Source: Sphingopyxis sp. MWB1
Lineage (GTDB): Bacteria; Pseudomonadota; Alphaproteobacteria; Sphingomonadales; Sphingomonadaceae
DNA length: 64,000 nucleotides
Reading direction: 5' to 3'
Assembly: GCF_000763945.1 (NCBI RefSeq)
Contig: NZ_JQFJ01000005.1
Span: 1-64,000 of the forward strand
The notes beneath the pieces were generated by a model. The model was not told the origin of the DNA. It was given only the letters and a program-made list of their open reading frames with translations, and searched no databases. The first letter of the stretch is position 1. The number at the start of each line of letters is the position of its first letter. Below are positions 36,987 through 46,231 of this stretch, piece by piece. The position numbers and the translations under genes were made by a program.

Positions 36987-37963
36987 ATATTTGTCCTTTT
37001 CCACTGGGCGACGAGCGCATCGAGCGGCGCGGGCGCCAACAGGCACGCGCGGGCCTGATCGCGCACAATGCGCCGATGATCGGGGTCGGTTAGATAAGGC
37101 GCGGGCGACTTGCCCTCGACCCGCGCCAAAAGCAGCGCGGCAGTGAGTGCGCCCGCCCGCCCCAGCAGCGCCTCGGGCGCTTCCCAGTCGATGACGGCGC
37201 AATAGGCCGCGACCATCCCCGCCGCCGCTTCGTTCAGCCGGACGTCGTCGAACCACACGGCTTTGAGCAGCAAATGGGTGGTGCAAAAAGCGAGGTCAAA
37301 GGCGGGGTCGCCATAGACGGCGCATTCGGCGTCAAGGAACAGCGGGCCGTCGGCAGTCACCAGAATATTCTTGGGGCTGACGTCGCCATGGACAAGCGCC
37401 GTCTGGCGCTGCGCCAGATCCTCGGCAAGCGCGCGCAGTGCAGGCGCGCATTCGGCATCGCGATCCGCGACATAGAGAAGAAAAGGGTCGATCCGCAGCG
37501 CGCGAAACATGGCCTGCGTCGAAAAGGCATCGTGGTCGGCAGGGTTGTTCGCCGTGGCGGCATGAACGGCGGCGATGCGCGCGCCCACCGCGGCGGCGAA
37601 ATCCGTATCGATGCGTCCGGCGATCAGTTCCTCTTTCCACACCGGTGCGTCAGCGAGGAAACGCATCGCAAAGCCATAGCCGGGCAGTTCGGCGAGCACT
37701 TCGGGTGCGATGCGCGGGTCAACGCCGCGCGCGCGCCTCAGCCAGCGCACCTCGCTCGCGCCGCGTTCGACGGGGGCATGCCATTCGGCGGCGACGCGGA
37801 GTTGTTCGAGCGGGCGTTTGACGACCAGCGGGCCGTCCACGCCCTCCACCTTCCACACATCGCAGGAAACGCCGCCGGTGAGCGGAACAGGCGCCGCCCC
37901 GTCCGCCACCGCCAGACCGGCGCGGCCCAGATCGTCGACAATAGCCGTGCCCCCATCAGCCAC
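36983..37963 (-). CDS. APH-type phosphotransferase (small-molecule kinase)
   Basis: This 326-residue kinase of the aminoglycoside phosphotransferase fold has the catalytic loop LVHGDVSPKNILV and the metal-binding FLDAECAVYGDPAFDLAF. It most likely phosphorylates a hydroxyl group on a small metabolite. It starts with GTG immediately after the hydrolase stop (TAAGTG) and overlaps the enolase-like start (ATGA). A kinase feeding a lyase of the enolase type is the simplest reading of the context. Confidence 0.9.
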   Translation of the reverse strand: MADGGTAIVDDLGRAGLAVADGAAPVPLTGGVSCDVWKVEGVDGPLVVKRPLEQLRVAAEWHAPVERGASEVRWLRRARGVDPRIAPEVLAELPGYGFAMRFLADAPVWKEELIAGRIDTDFAAAVGARIAAVHAATANNPADHDAFSTQAMFRALRIDPFLLYVADRDAECAPALRALAEDLAQRQTALVHGDVSPKNILVTADGPLFLDAECAVYGDPAFDLAFCTTHLLLKAVWFDDVRLNEAAAGMVAAYCAVIDWEAPEALLGRAGALTAALLLARVEGKSPAPYLTDPDHRRIVRDQARACLLAPAPLDALVAQWKRTNI

Positions 37964-39097
37964 TTACAGCTTCTCCCGGATCCATGCTCCGACCAGATCG
38001 GCGGCATTCTGGCGTTCCTCAATCGAATCCTCGAAATAATGGGCGCCGGTGATGAGTTCGAGGCGCTTGTCCTCGCTGCCCAGAAAGTCGAAAATCTTGC
38101 GCGCGTCGCTGGGGAAAACGCCGGTGTCGGCGGTGCCCTGAACGACCAGTGCGGGCGTGTCATGCTTGGCGAGATGCGGCTTGCCCTGACAGGGCGAGGT
38201 TTCGAGGCTCCACATGTTGAGCCAGGTCTTAATGCTGTTGGCGCGGCCGATGCTGGGCGAGCGATTGGCGATGGCGGGATCGCCGCGATAGCACCAGTTG
38301 GGCTTGCGGTCCGAGGGGTCAATGGCAGGATCAACGCAGCGCAGGTCGCCCCAGCAGCGGAACATCGGGAAGATGCGGTCGGGGATACCCGCGTCATTCA
38401 GCCGCTCAAGCTCGGCTTTCGCCCAATCGGTGATGCGCTGGTTGCGTGCGCGCTGGGCGGCGCGATATTTTGCGATGAAGTCGTCCGAATAGGGCGGGCC
38501 ATTGTCGGGGTTGAAAGGGTCGAGTTCGGGGTCGGTCGCGACCGGGTCATTTTCGTCGATGACCGACGCATCCATCCAGTCGGTGAGTACCTCGGGCCGC
38601 CCCTGATGGGCGTTGAAGCTGATATAAAGATCGCCCTTCACAAGGGTCGCAAGCGCATCCTGCCCGGCGGCAGGCAGCCGGTCGGTCAGCGTCGGCGCAA
38701 TCGCTTCGGCCTGATAGGCGCCCATCAGCGAACCGCCGCCCGAATTGCCGAGGATGACGATGGCCTCCACCCCCGCTTCCTCTTGCAGCCATTTCATGCC
38801 GACGCCGATATCGACGATCGCATGTTCCAGAAGAAATTGATCCTCCATCCCGCGATAGCGGGTGTTCCAGCCAAGGAAGCCGAAACCCTGCCGCGCAAAA
38901 TAAGGGGCGATATAATGTTCGGAGAAATCGACATTATAATGGGTGGCGATGATCGCGACCTTGGGCCGCTTGCCCGCCGCCGTCCAGTAAATGCCCTGAC
39001 AGGGATGGCCGCCTGCCTGAATACGCGGCGCGGTGGGCGACGCGCGGCCGATAAATTGCGCGTCCAGCCCGTCAATCCCGTTCGGGTCCATCATCAT
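37964..39097 (-). CDS. Alpha/beta hydrolase (esterase/lactonase-like)
   Basis: This 377-residue hydrolase has the nucleophile elbow VILGNSGGGSLMGAYQ, an acid loop near LVVQGTADTGVFPSDAR and the histidine in ITGAHYFEDS. It has no signal peptide. It is first in the four-gene operon and could open a lactone or ester to supply the hydroxy acid used by the downstream kinase. The substrate is unknown. A repeat pair lies between its start and the acyl-CoA synthetase gene. Confidence 0.9.
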   Translation of the reverse strand: MMMDPNGIDGLDAQFIGRASPTAPRIQAGGHPCQGIYWTAAGKRPKVAIIATHYNVDFSEHYIAPYFARQGFGFLGWNTRYRGMEDQFLLEHAIVDIGVGMKWLQEEAGVEAIVILGNSGGGSLMGAYQAEAIAPTLTDRLPAAGQDALATLVKGDLYISFNAHQGRPEVLTDWMDASVIDENDPVATDPELDPFNPDNGPPYSDDFIAKYRAAQRARNQRITDWAKAELERLNDAGIPDRIFPMFRCWGDLRCVDPAIDPSDRKPNWCYRGDPAIANRSPSIGRANSIKTWLNMWSLETSPCQGKPHLAKHDTPALVVQGTADTGVFPSDARKIFDFLGSEDKRLELITGAHYFEDSIEERQNAADLVGAWIREKL

Positions 39098-39125
39098 CCT
39101 CTCTCCTGATTGTAAAATTGTAGCG

Positions 39126-39215
39126 CCACACTCGTCACCCCGGACTTGATCCGGGGTCCATTATCTCGACCGGAGTTGAATGGATCTCGGATCAAGTCCG
39201 GGATGACGAGTGTGG
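39126..39215. repeat. Large inverted repeat, CCGGACTTGATCCGG family
   Basis: CCACACTCGTCACCCCGGAC ... and ... ATGACGAGTGTGG are nearly perfect complements around a central spacer. The repeat sits upstream of the hydrolase operon and downstream of the acyl-CoA synthetase gene. Confidence 0.88.
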
Positions 39216-39223
39216 AGCACATC

Positions 39224-40882
39224 TTATCGGCTGACCTCGAAAGGCAGTTCATAGCCCTCCAGCCCTGCGCGGATGTTTTTCTTGTCGACCTTGCCGGTCG
39301 CGCCGAGGGGGATTTCGTCGACGAAGATGATGTCGTCGGGCATCCACCATTTGGCAATTCGGCCGTCGAGATAGGCGCGAATATCGGCGGCGTCGGCAGT
39401 CTTTCCAGGCTTGAGCTGGCACAGCAAAATCGGGCGCTCGTCCCATTTGGGATGGGCAATGCCGACCACCGCCGCGATGGCGACGGCGTCATGGCCGCCG
39501 GCGATATTCTCAATCTCGATCGAGCTGATCCACTCGCCGCCCGACTTGACCACATCCTTGGCCCGGTCGGTAATCTGCATATAGCCCTGATCGTCGATGG
39601 TGCTGACGTCGCCCGTATCGAAAAAACCCTCTTCGTCGAGCACATCGCCGCCTTCGCCGCCAAAATAGGCGCTGGCGATGGTCGGCCCCTTGATCATCAG
39701 GCGGCCCGGCGTTTTTCCGTCATGCGGCAAGCGCTGCCCGGCATCATCAACCAGCTTCATCTCCAGCCCGCAGAGCAGCCGACCCTGTTTGAGCTTATAG
39801 GCCATTTGCGCCGCTTCCGGCTGGGCGGCGACCGCGGCATTGGGCACCGATACGGTGCCAAGCGGCGAGGTTTCGGTCATGCCCCAGCCTTGGACGACAT
39901 CGACGCCATAATCGTCGCGGAAAATGCGGATCAGCGATTCAGGACAAGCCGAGCCGCCGATGGTCACCCGCTCCAGCGTCGTGAAGCGCTTGCCATTATC
40001 CTGCATATATTGAAGCAGCATCTGCCATACGGTCGGCACCGCCGCCGAATAGGTAACCCCTTCTTCCTCGATCAGATTATAGATGGATTCGCCGTCCATC
40101 CTCTGCCCCGGCAGCACCAGCTTTGCCCCCACCGCCGGCGCCGAATAGACGACGCCCCAGGCATTGGCATGATACATGGGCACAACGAGCAGCACCGTAT
40201 CGCGCGCCGACAGGGCGAGCGCGTCGCGCTGCAAGGTCATCAGCGCATGGATATAGTTGGAGCGGTGCGAATAGAGCACGCCCTTGGGATTGCCCGTCGT
40301 CCCGCTGGTGTAGCAGAGGCCGCAGGCGAGATTCTCGTCAAAATCGCCCCAGTCAAATTCGCTCGAATGCCCCGCGATCCAGTCGTCGAACGCCACCGCC
40401 GGATAAGCGGTTTCGGGCAGCGAGGCGGCCTCGCAAAAGAAGATGACTTTCTCGATCGACGGCACTTGCGGCAGCAATTCGGCAACAAGGTCCGCCACCG
40501 CGGGATCGGCAATCAACAGCCGGTCCCCGGCATGGTTGGCGATATAGGCAATTTGTTCGAGGAACAGCCGGGGGTTGAGCGTGTGGAGCACCGCCCCCAT
40601 GCCCGCGGCGCCATACCAGGCGGCCAAATGGCGCGCGCCATTCCAGGCCATGGTGGCGACCCGGTCGCCGGGCTTTATGCCTTCAGCAGCAAGCGCGTTC
40701 GACACGCGCTTTGCGTCGGCATGGACGGCGGCATAGCTCGACCGGGTGACGCGGCCCTCGCCATCGCGCGACACAATCTCCCGCCCCCCATGCCAGGCCG
40801 CGGCATGATCGAGGATGCGATCGACCGTCAGCGGGACATTTTGCATCAGGCCATGCATGGGGGATTCAACCTTGTTTTGCAT
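39224..40882 (-). CDS. Acyl-CoA synthetase (AMP-forming)
   Basis: This synthetase of about 552 residues activates a carboxylic acid as its CoA thioester. The AMP-binding P-loop is CYTSGTTGNPKGVLYSHRSN. QGWGMTETSP, FFDTGDVSTIDDQGYMQITDR and the C-terminal lysine motif LGATGKVDKKNI are all present. It resembles medium-chain AlkK-type ligases. Alternative starts are GTG at 40894 and ATG at 40882. A TTAG-N4-CTAA-type operator lies 24 bp upstream, shared with other genes of the island. Confidence 0.93.
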   Translation of the reverse strand: MQNKVESPMHGLMQNVPLTVDRILDHAAAWHGGREIVSRDGEGRVTRSSYAAVHADAKRVSNALAAEGIKPGDRVATMAWNGARHLAAWYGAAGMGAVLHTLNPRLFLEQIAYIANHAGDRLLIADPAVADLVAELLPQVPSIEKVIFFCEAASLPETAYPAVAFDDWIAGHSSEFDWGDFDENLACGLCYTSGTTGNPKGVLYSHRSNYIHALMTLQRDALALSARDTVLLVVPMYHANAWGVVYSAPAVGAKLVLPGQRMDGESIYNLIEEEGVTYSAAVPTVWQMLLQYMQDNGKRFTTLERVTIGGSACPESLIRIFRDDYGVDVVQGWGMTETSPLGTVSVPNAAVAAQPEAAQMAYKLKQGRLLCGLEMKLVDDAGQRLPHDGKTPGRLMIKGPTIASAYFGGEGGDVLDEEGFFDTGDVSTIDDQGYMQITDRAKDVVKSGGEWISSIEIENIAGGHDAVAIAAVVGIAHPKWDERPILLCQLKPGKTADAADIRAYLDGRIAKWWMPDDIIFVDEIPLGATGKVDKKNIRAGLEGYELPFEVSR

Positions 40883-40905
40883 CTCAACTCTCACTCATTA
40901 GAAAG

Positions 40906-40917
40906 ATAGTATACTAA
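40906..40917. promoter_or_regulatory. MarR-type operator, site 1 (ATAG-TATA-CTAA)
   Basis: The core TAGTATACTA is a perfect palindrome. It is 24 bp before the acyl-CoA synthetase start and in the intergenic region shared with the divergent MarR gene at 41021. Confidence 0.75.
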
Positions 40918-41020
40918 GTATTTTGGGTTAGCAATATCCCTGTTGCTTGCCTCACCCTTAGCCCTCTTCTAGCCTGCTGTCCCCGGCACATGGCCGGATT
41001 CAGGAAGATGCCCGGCCTTT

Positions 41021-41449
41021 ATGCGCACCAATCAATTGATCATCGCGCTGTTTCAGCGCTTTTGCTGGCTCGACGAAGGCTTGCAGGCGCGCCTGCACGC
41101 GCGCGGCTGGCCCGACGTCAGCCGGTCGCAATCCATGGTGATGACCAATATCGTCAGCGGAATCGTGCGCCCGTCGGATATCGCCCGCAATCTGGGGGTC
41201 AGCCGGCAGGCGATCCACAAGACCATCGCACAGATGGCGGCGCTGAGGATTGTCGATATGGCGCCCGATCCAAAGGACCGCCGCCATATGATTGTATCGC
41301 TGACCGAGACGGGCGCACGGATGCGCCGCGACGCGCAGCGCGCGATGGATACGCTGACCGCGCAGCTTGCCGAGCGGCTGGGACAGGATCGTTTCGATGC
41401 GCTGCTCGAAACGCTCGAAGCCGATTGGGGCGACAATATCGAGCGGTAA
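41021..41449 (+). CDS. MarR family transcriptional regulator
   Basis: This 142-residue winged-helix regulator has an HTH in RPSDIARNLGVSRQAIHKTIAQM and a wing in DPKDRRHMIVSLTETG. It is divergent from the acyl-CoA synthetase gene and shares the operator-bearing intergenic region. It is one of two MarR proteins in this island; either could bind the TTAG-N4-CTAA sites. The stop is 5 bp from the convergent reductase stop. Confidence 0.9.
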   Translation: MRTNQLIIALFQRFCWLDEGLQARLHARGWPDVSRSQSMVMTNIVSGIVRPSDIARNLGVSRQAIHKTIAQMAALRIVDMAPDPKDRRHMIVSLTETGARMRRDAQRAMDTLTAQLAERLGQDRFDALLETLEADWGDNIER

Positions 41450-41454
41450 AAGAG

Positions 41455-42030
41455 TCAGGCTGCGAGCGCACCCGCGACGGCGACGAGGCGGTTTGCGGTC
41501 ATCTGGACGAGCGAGGCGGGAAGCGCCTCGGTCAAATTCCCCGCTGCATCAAATGCCTGATGCGCGTTGGGCACGAGCACTTGTTCAGGGATCACCAGAG
41601 TCTGGATGGTCGAGAGTATCTGCCGCAGATGAAGCAGCCCGCGCAGCCCGCCAAAGGGGCTAATCGACGCCGACATCACTGCGCTCGCCTTGCCGCGATA
41701 GGCCGAAAGCGCGATCAGCGATTCCTCACCCGTCGGGCGCGACGCCCAGTCGATGGCATTTTTCAGGAGCGGGGGCACCGATCCATTATATTCGGGCGAG
41801 ACGAAGAGCAGCCCGTCCTGCGCGGCGAAGAGGCTCTTCAGCCGCTGGGCATCCGCGGGAAAAGCATTGGCCTCAATCGCCGCCGAATAAAGCGGCAGAT
41901 CAAATGTCGCGAGGTCGACATCGGTGACATTCGCCCCGGCTTCCTTGAGCGCAGCTATCGCGGCATTGCCGAGCAGACGGTTAAAGGAACCTTCGCGCGT
42001 ACTTCCCACGATAACGGCAATGTTGGTCAC
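41455..42030 (-). CDS. NAD(P)H-dependent FMN reductase
   Basis: This 191-residue flavodoxin-like reductase has the FMN phosphate loop IVGSTREGSFNRLL and the LLFVSPEYNGSVPPLLKNAIDW motif typical of the NADPH-dependent FMN/azo-reductase family. The GTG start at 42030 has GGGAGGG before it. An operator of the shared family lies 23 bp upstream. It may supply reduced flavin or detoxify quinones for the pathway. Confidence 0.92.
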   Translation of the reverse strand: MTNIAVIVGSTREGSFNRLLGNAAIAALKEAGANVTDVDLATFDLPLYSAAIEANAFPADAQRLKSLFAAQDGLLFVSPEYNGSVPPLLKNAIDWASRPTGEESLIALSAYRGKASAVMSASISPFGGLRGLLHLRQILSTIQTLVIPEQVLVPNAHQAFDAAGNLTEALPASLVQMTANRLVAVAGALAA

Positions 42031-42052
42031 AAATCCCTCCCGGCCCATATAG

Positions 42053-42064
42053 TTAGAATACTAA
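42053..42064. promoter_or_regulatory. MarR-type operator, site 2 (TTAG-AATA-CTAA)
   Basis: Within GTTAGAATACTAAC, which has perfect 5-bp arms. It lies 23 bp before the FMN reductase start codon. Confidence 0.78.
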
Positions 42065-42127
42065 CCTATTGGTCGGAGAGGCGGGCGTCAATTGCCCGGG
42101 CGCAAGAAATTACCCAGGTGAGAAATC

Positions 42128-42634
42128 CTATGCCTTGACGTCCGAAAGAACCGCCAGATTGGCGGTTTCCTCCGCCAGATTGTCGATCACCCGCCGCATC
42201 AGCGCCTGAAGCGTCTCCACTTCCTTGTCCGTCATGCCGCGCGTCGCCACTTCATGCACTTCGGCATTCATCGGCGCGAGGATAAGCTCGAGCTTCCTGG
42301 CGTGCGGGGTGAGATAAATATAGGTTTTGCGTCGATCCTCCTCGGTCTTCTTGCGGGTGATGAAGCCCGCTTTTTCCAGACCCTTGAGCGCGACCACGGT
42401 GGTCGGTTCGCGCATTCCCACCCTTTCGCTCAGCTCGCGCTGGGTGATGCCGTCCTCGCGCCAGAGCTGGCGCAGGAAGCGCCATTGTCCCGCCGACACA
42501 TCATGGGTGAGCGTCTTGCGTTCGAGCAGCCGCGAGAAGGAACGAAAGACGATCCGCGCGAGATAGCCGATGCTGTTTTCCGGATGCGTGTAATATTCCG
42601 CCGAATGGCGAAAGCTTTGCGTCTTGCTGGCCAA
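42128..42634 (-). CDS. MarR family transcriptional regulator
   Basis: This regulator of about 168 residues has the winged helix ITQRELSERVGMREPTTVVALKGLEKAGF (split), EEDRRKTYIYLTPHARKLE and C-terminal helices for dimerisation. The TTG at 42634 is preferred because AAAGGGG lies about 7 bases before it; the frame continues to 42676 without a ribosome site. It is divergent from leuD, and operator site 3 lies in between, which makes it the best candidate for the regulon's repressor. Confidence 0.9.
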   Translation of the reverse strand: MASKTQSFRHSAEYYTHPENSIGYLARIVFRSFSRLLERKTLTHDVSAGQWRFLRQLWREDGITQRELSERVGMREPTTVVALKGLEKAGFITRKKTEEDRRKTYIYLTPHARKLELILAPMNAEVHEVATRGMTDKEVETLQALMRRVIDNLAEETANLAVLSDVKA

Positions 42635-42740
42635 TGATGTTCCCCTTTCCGCGAACCTTAGAGCCCTAGGGATCAAGCGGCAATATCCATGACAGATACT
42701 CCAGCTCGCTATCGTTGCACAACAGGCAGCAATGATATAC

Positions 42741-42752
42741 TTAGAATACTAT
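42741..42752. promoter_or_regulatory. MarR-type operator, site 3 (TTAG-AATA-CTAT)
   Basis: This lies between the divergent MarR and leuD genes, 20 bp before the leuD start. One arm base deviates from the consensus. Confidence 0.72.
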
Positions 42753-42771
42753 CTTTCAGCAAAGGGGTGAC

Positions 42772-43359
42772 ATGCAGAAGTTTATCCGGTTGACGGGCGT
42801 GGCCGCGCCCCTCGCGCTCGCCAATATCGACACCGACATGATCATCCCCGCTACCTATATGAAGGCCCTGACCCGCGAAGGATTAGGCAAGCATCTGTTT
42901 CAGGCGCTGCGCTATGCCGAGGATGGCTGCGAGCGGGCGGAGTTCATCCTCAACCGCCCACCCTGCCGCGACGCCACCATCCTGATCGGCGAGCGCAATT
43001 TCGGCTGCGGCTCATCGCGCGAACATGCGGTGTGGGCGCTTGCCGATTTCGGGATCCGCTGCATCATCGCGCCGAGCTTCGGCGATATATTCGCCAATAA
43101 TGCGCGCAAGAACGGCCTGCTGCTTATCCGCCTGCCTGCGGAGACCTGCGCGCGGCTGCGCGGGGAAGCGGCCCGGACGCAATTTGCGCCGATGACCGTC
43201 GATCTGGCCGAGAGGCAGATCAGCCTCTCCTCAGGCGAGAAAATCGGCTTTTCGGTCGACCCGCATGATCGCCGCGTGCTGATGGAGGGGTTGGACGATA
43301 TTGCGCGCACCCTGCGCTATGCCGGGGCAATTGCGGCCTTTGAAGCCGCGCTTTCCTGA
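42772..43359 (+). CDS. leuD: 3-isopropylmalate dehydratase small subunit paralogue
   Basis: This 195-residue swivel-domain subunit of the aconitase superfamily has LANIDTDMIIPATYMKAL and the substrate-recognition loop GERNFGCGSSREHAVWAL. It partners the large subunit encoded convergently 14 bp away. Biosynthetic leuC and leuD normally run in one operon. The convergent layout and shared MarR-type operator suggest a catabolic or otherwise special isomerase, so leucine synthesis should not be assumed. Confidence 0.9.
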   Translation: MQKFIRLTGVAAPLALANIDTDMIIPATYMKALTREGLGKHLFQALRYAEDGCERAEFILNRPPCRDATILIGERNFGCGSSREHAVWALADFGIRCIIAPSFGDIFANNARKNGLLLIRLPAETCARLRGEAARTQFAPMTVDLAERQISLSSGEKIGFSVDPHDRRVLMEGLDDIARTLRYAGAIAAFEAALS

Positions 43360-43373
43360 CCGGCGGGCCAGTC

Positions 43374-44792
43374 TCAGCCCATATCCGCCGGAGCCGCGAT
43401 ACAGCCCGCAAGGGCGCTGGCGGCGGCAAGCGCGGGGCTCATCAAATGGGTGCGCCCGCCCCGTCCCTGCCGGTTTTCGAAATTACGGTTCGACGTCGCC
43501 GCGCAGCGTTCACCGGGCACGAGCCGGTCGGGGTTCATGCCCACGCACATCGAACAACCGGGTTCACGCCAGTCGAATCCGGCGGCGATCAGCGTGTCGG
43601 CGACGCCCTCCTCCTCGGCCTGCCGCTTGACCAGCCCTGACCCCGGCACGACCATGGCGCGGACATGATCCGCCACCCGGCGCCCGCGCACGATATCGGC
43701 GGCAACCCGCAAATCCTCGATCCGGCTGTTGGTACAACTGCCGATGAAAATGCGGTCGAGCCGCAGCCCCGCAATCGGCGCACCCGGCGCCAGATCCATA
43801 TAGGCCAGCGCGCGCTCGGCCACGGCGCGGGCATGGGGGTCGGCAAAACTCGCAGGATCGGGAATGCGGCCATCCACCCCCACCACCTGTGACGGATTGG
43901 TGCCCCAGCTCACCATCGGCGCCACATCGGCGGCGTCGATCCGCACCGCGCGGTCGAACCGGGCGTCGGGGTCGCTGGCAAGGGCGCGCCAGCGTGCCAG
44001 CGCCGCGTCCCAGGCGGCGCCTGACGGGCTGGCAGGACGCCCACGCAAATAGGCAAAGGTCCGCTCATCAGGCGCAACCAGCCCCGCGCGCGCGCCCATT
44101 TCGATGCTGAGATTGCAAAGCGTCATCCGCCCTTCCATCGACAGCGCGGCGACAGCCGGCCCGGCATATTCGATGACATGGCCCGTGGCGCCATCGACGC
44201 CAATCGTCGCCAGCAGGTGCAGCGCCAGATCCTTGGCATGGACATGCGGCGGCAACTGGCCATCGACCCATATCCGCATATTGCGCGACTTGCGCTGACG
44301 GATCGTCTGGGTGGCAAGGACATGCTCCACTTCCGACGTGCCAATGCCAAAGGCGAGCGCGCCAAAAGCGCCATGGGTTGAGGTGTGGCTGTCGCCGCAA
44401 ACGATGGTCATGCCCGGCTGTGATCGTCCCTGTTCGGGGCCGACGACATGGACGATGCCGCCGCGCGGATCGCCCATCGGATAAGCCTCTATGCCAAAGC
44501 GGCGTACATTGTCGGCGAGGGTTTGAAGCTGCGCGCGCGCCTGATCGTCGGCGACCCCCGCGGTTCCTTTCGCCTGCCCGCGCGTCGGAACATTATGGTC
44601 CGAAAGCGCAAGCGCGCGTTCGGGACGGAGCACCGCGCGCCCCGCCGCCCGCAAGCCCGCAAAAGCCTGCGGCGAGGTGACTTCGTGAAGCAGATGCAGG
44701 TCGATATAGAGCAGAGTCTCGCCATCATCCTCGGCAACGGCATGCGCCTCCCATATCCGGTCGTATAATGTTTTCGGATCGGCTCTCGTCAT
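43374..44792 (-). CDS. leuC: 3-isopropylmalate dehydratase large subunit paralogue
   Basis: This 472-residue iron-sulfur hydro-lyase subunit has [12 protein letters not shown] at the N-terminus, the cluster cysteines in [11 protein letters not shown] and [13 protein letters not shown], and [13 protein letters not shown] in the active-site region. The ATG at 44792 is chosen over the ORF extension. Operator site 4 lies 30 bp upstream. With LeuD it would isomerise or hydrate a branched hydroxy diacid. Confidence 0.92.
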   Translation of the reverse strand: MTRADPKTLYDRIWEAHAVAEDDGETLLYIDLHLLHEVTSPQAFAGLRAAGRAVLRPERALALSDHNVPTRGQAKGTAGVADDQARAQLQTLADNVRRFGIEAYPMGDPRGGIVHVVGPEQGRSQPGMTIVCGDSHTSTHGAFGALAFGIGTSEVEHVLATQTIRQRKSRNMRIWVDGQLPPHVHAKDLALHLLATIGVDGATGHVIEYAGPAVAALSMEGRMTLCNLSIEMGARAGLVAPDERTFAYLRGRPASPSGAAWDAALARWRALASDPDARFDRAVRIDAADVAPMVSWGTNPSQVVGVDGRIPDPASFADPHARAVAERALAYMDLAPGAPIAGLRLDRIFIGSCTNSRIEDLRVAADIVRGRRVADHVRAMVVPGSGLVKRQAEEEGVADTLIAAGFDWREPGCSMCVGMNPDRLVPGERCAATSNRNFENRQGRGGRTHLMSPALAAASALAGCIAAPADMG

Positions 44793-44821
44793 CCCGCCTG
44801 CGGCTCCGCTTCCCAATATGC

Positions 44822-44833
44822 TTAGAATGCTAA
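44822..44833. promoter_or_regulatory. MarR-type operator, site 4 (TTAG-AATG-CTAA)
   Basis: Within CTTAGAATGCTAAC, 30 bp before the leuC paralogue start. The gap 44834-44924 has no other recognised feature. Confidence 0.77.
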
Positions 44834-44924
44834 CTTATAGGGAGAGCCGAAGGTATAGGGCAAGGCCTTTGTCCCTGCCCCTGCCCCGCCAATCTCCCAG
44901 CCCCACTCCTTGGGGGCGCTGATC

Positions 44925-46220
44925 CTAGAGGCGTCCCAGCGTTTCGCGGCGTGGCCCCAAATATCCGAAAAGATAGGCGGCGACCTTTCGCATCTGTATC
45001 TCTTCCGCCCCTTCGGTAATGCGATAGCGGCGATGGTGGCGATAGATATGCTCAAAGGGCTTGTGCCGCGAATAGCCGATGCCGCCATGCACCTGCATCG
45101 CGCGGTCGGCGGCCTTGCAGACGAGGCGGTTCGCCCAGTAATTGCACATGCTCACCTTGTCTGACAGGCGATGTTCGATCTCCCGGTGCGGTATCTGGTC
45201 CATGTCCCACGCCGTCTTGCGGATGAGCAGGCGCAGCATTTCGGCCTGTGTGGCAAGTTCAACCAGCGGAAACTGGATCGCCTGATTTTTGGCCAGCGCT
45301 TCGCCAAAGGGCTTGCGCGTCCGGGCATAGCGCACGCTTTCCTCGATGCAGTAAACCGCCGCGCCCAGCGACGAGGCCGCCTGGCGGATGCGGTTCTGGT
45401 GGACGAAGCTTTGCGCGATCGACAGCCCGCCGCCTTCCGGTCCCAGCCGCGCGCTGTCGGGCACCCAGACCCCGGTAAAGCTGACGCGCGGATGATCGGT
45501 GGGCATGTTGAAAGTCCACAGATATTCCTCGATTTTGAGCCCCGGAGAAGGATTGGGGACGAGCAGGCAGCTAATGCCCTTCGCCTCGCCATCTGCGCCG
45601 CTGGTGCGGCAAAAGGTCGCGCAATGGGTGGCGGCGTGCATCCCCGTCGTCCACATTTTCTCGCCATCGATGCGCCAGCCCGGCACGCCATCGCGCGTCT
45701 CGGGCACCGCGCGGGTTTTCATATGGGTGGCGTCCGATCCATGCTCGGGTTCGGTCAGGCCAAAGGCGGTGCGGCGCGTGCCTTCAAAGCCGCCGAGGAT
45801 GAACTCGGCCTTTTGCGCGTCGCTGATGCCAAATTGTTCGAACATTTCGACAAAGGGGAAATTGCCGACAATGCTGTGCTCATTTTGCAGATCATTATGC
45901 AGGCCCAGCCCCTTGGCGGCAAAATGCTCGCGGATGACCGCCATCCACAAATTGCTGCCGCCGCGCCCGCCATATTTTTCAGGTGCGGAAAAGCGCCAGT
46001 GGCCCGCCGCATCGGCCCGGCGCGTCGCCTCGCGCAGCAGCGCCTCCCACTCCTCGCGCGGCAGACCCTGATTGTCCCAGTCGGTCCGGCTATGCTCGCG
46101 CCGATGGTCGAAAAAGCGGATATTGTCATCCGCGGCCTCAAGCGGCTTGATCTCGGTCTCGATAAAGGTGTCGAGTTCCTCAAGATAGGCCTGAAGCTCG
46201 GCGGGAATGCTGAAGTCCAT
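44925..46220 (-). CDS. Acyl-CoA dehydrogenase (ACAD10/11-like)
   Basis: This 431-residue flavoprotein of the acyl-CoA dehydrogenase family has AFGLTEPEHGSDATHMKTRA, WTTGMHAATHC, the FAD-binding QAASSLGAAVYCIEESVRYARTRKPFGEAL (split) and MQVHGGIGYSRHKPFEHIYR. It resembles long ACADs of the ACAD10/11 type rather than short-chain dehydrogenases. The ATG at 46220 has AGGGGGA before it. It follows the APH kinase gene by 11 bp, the same pairing found as one fused protein in eukaryotic ACAD10/11. Confidence 0.92.
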   Translation of the reverse strand: MDFSIPAELQAYLEELDTFIETEIKPLEAADDNIRFFDHRREHSRTDWDNQGLPREEWEALLREATRRADAAGHWRFSAPEKYGGRGGSNLWMAVIREHFAAKGLGLHNDLQNEHSIVGNFPFVEMFEQFGISDAQKAEFILGGFEGTRRTAFGLTEPEHGSDATHMKTRAVPETRDGVPGWRIDGEKMWTTGMHAATHCATFCRTSGADGEAKGISCLLVPNPSPGLKIEEYLWTFNMPTDHPRVSFTGVWVPDSARLGPEGGGLSIAQSFVHQNRIRQAASSLGAAVYCIEESVRYARTRKPFGEALAKNQAIQFPLVELATQAEMLRLLIRKTAWDMDQIPHREIEHRLSDKVSMCNYWANRLVCKAADRAMQVHGGIGYSRHKPFEHIYRHHRRYRITEGAEEIQMRKVAAYLFGYLGPRRETLGRL

Positions 46221-46231
46221 AAATCCCCCTC

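Noticed and set aside
35688..37286. Housekeeping enolase
   Set aside because: Two usually invariant residues differ and the gene is coupled to a kinase and a hydroxyacid dehydrogenase, so a primary glycolytic role is not assumed.
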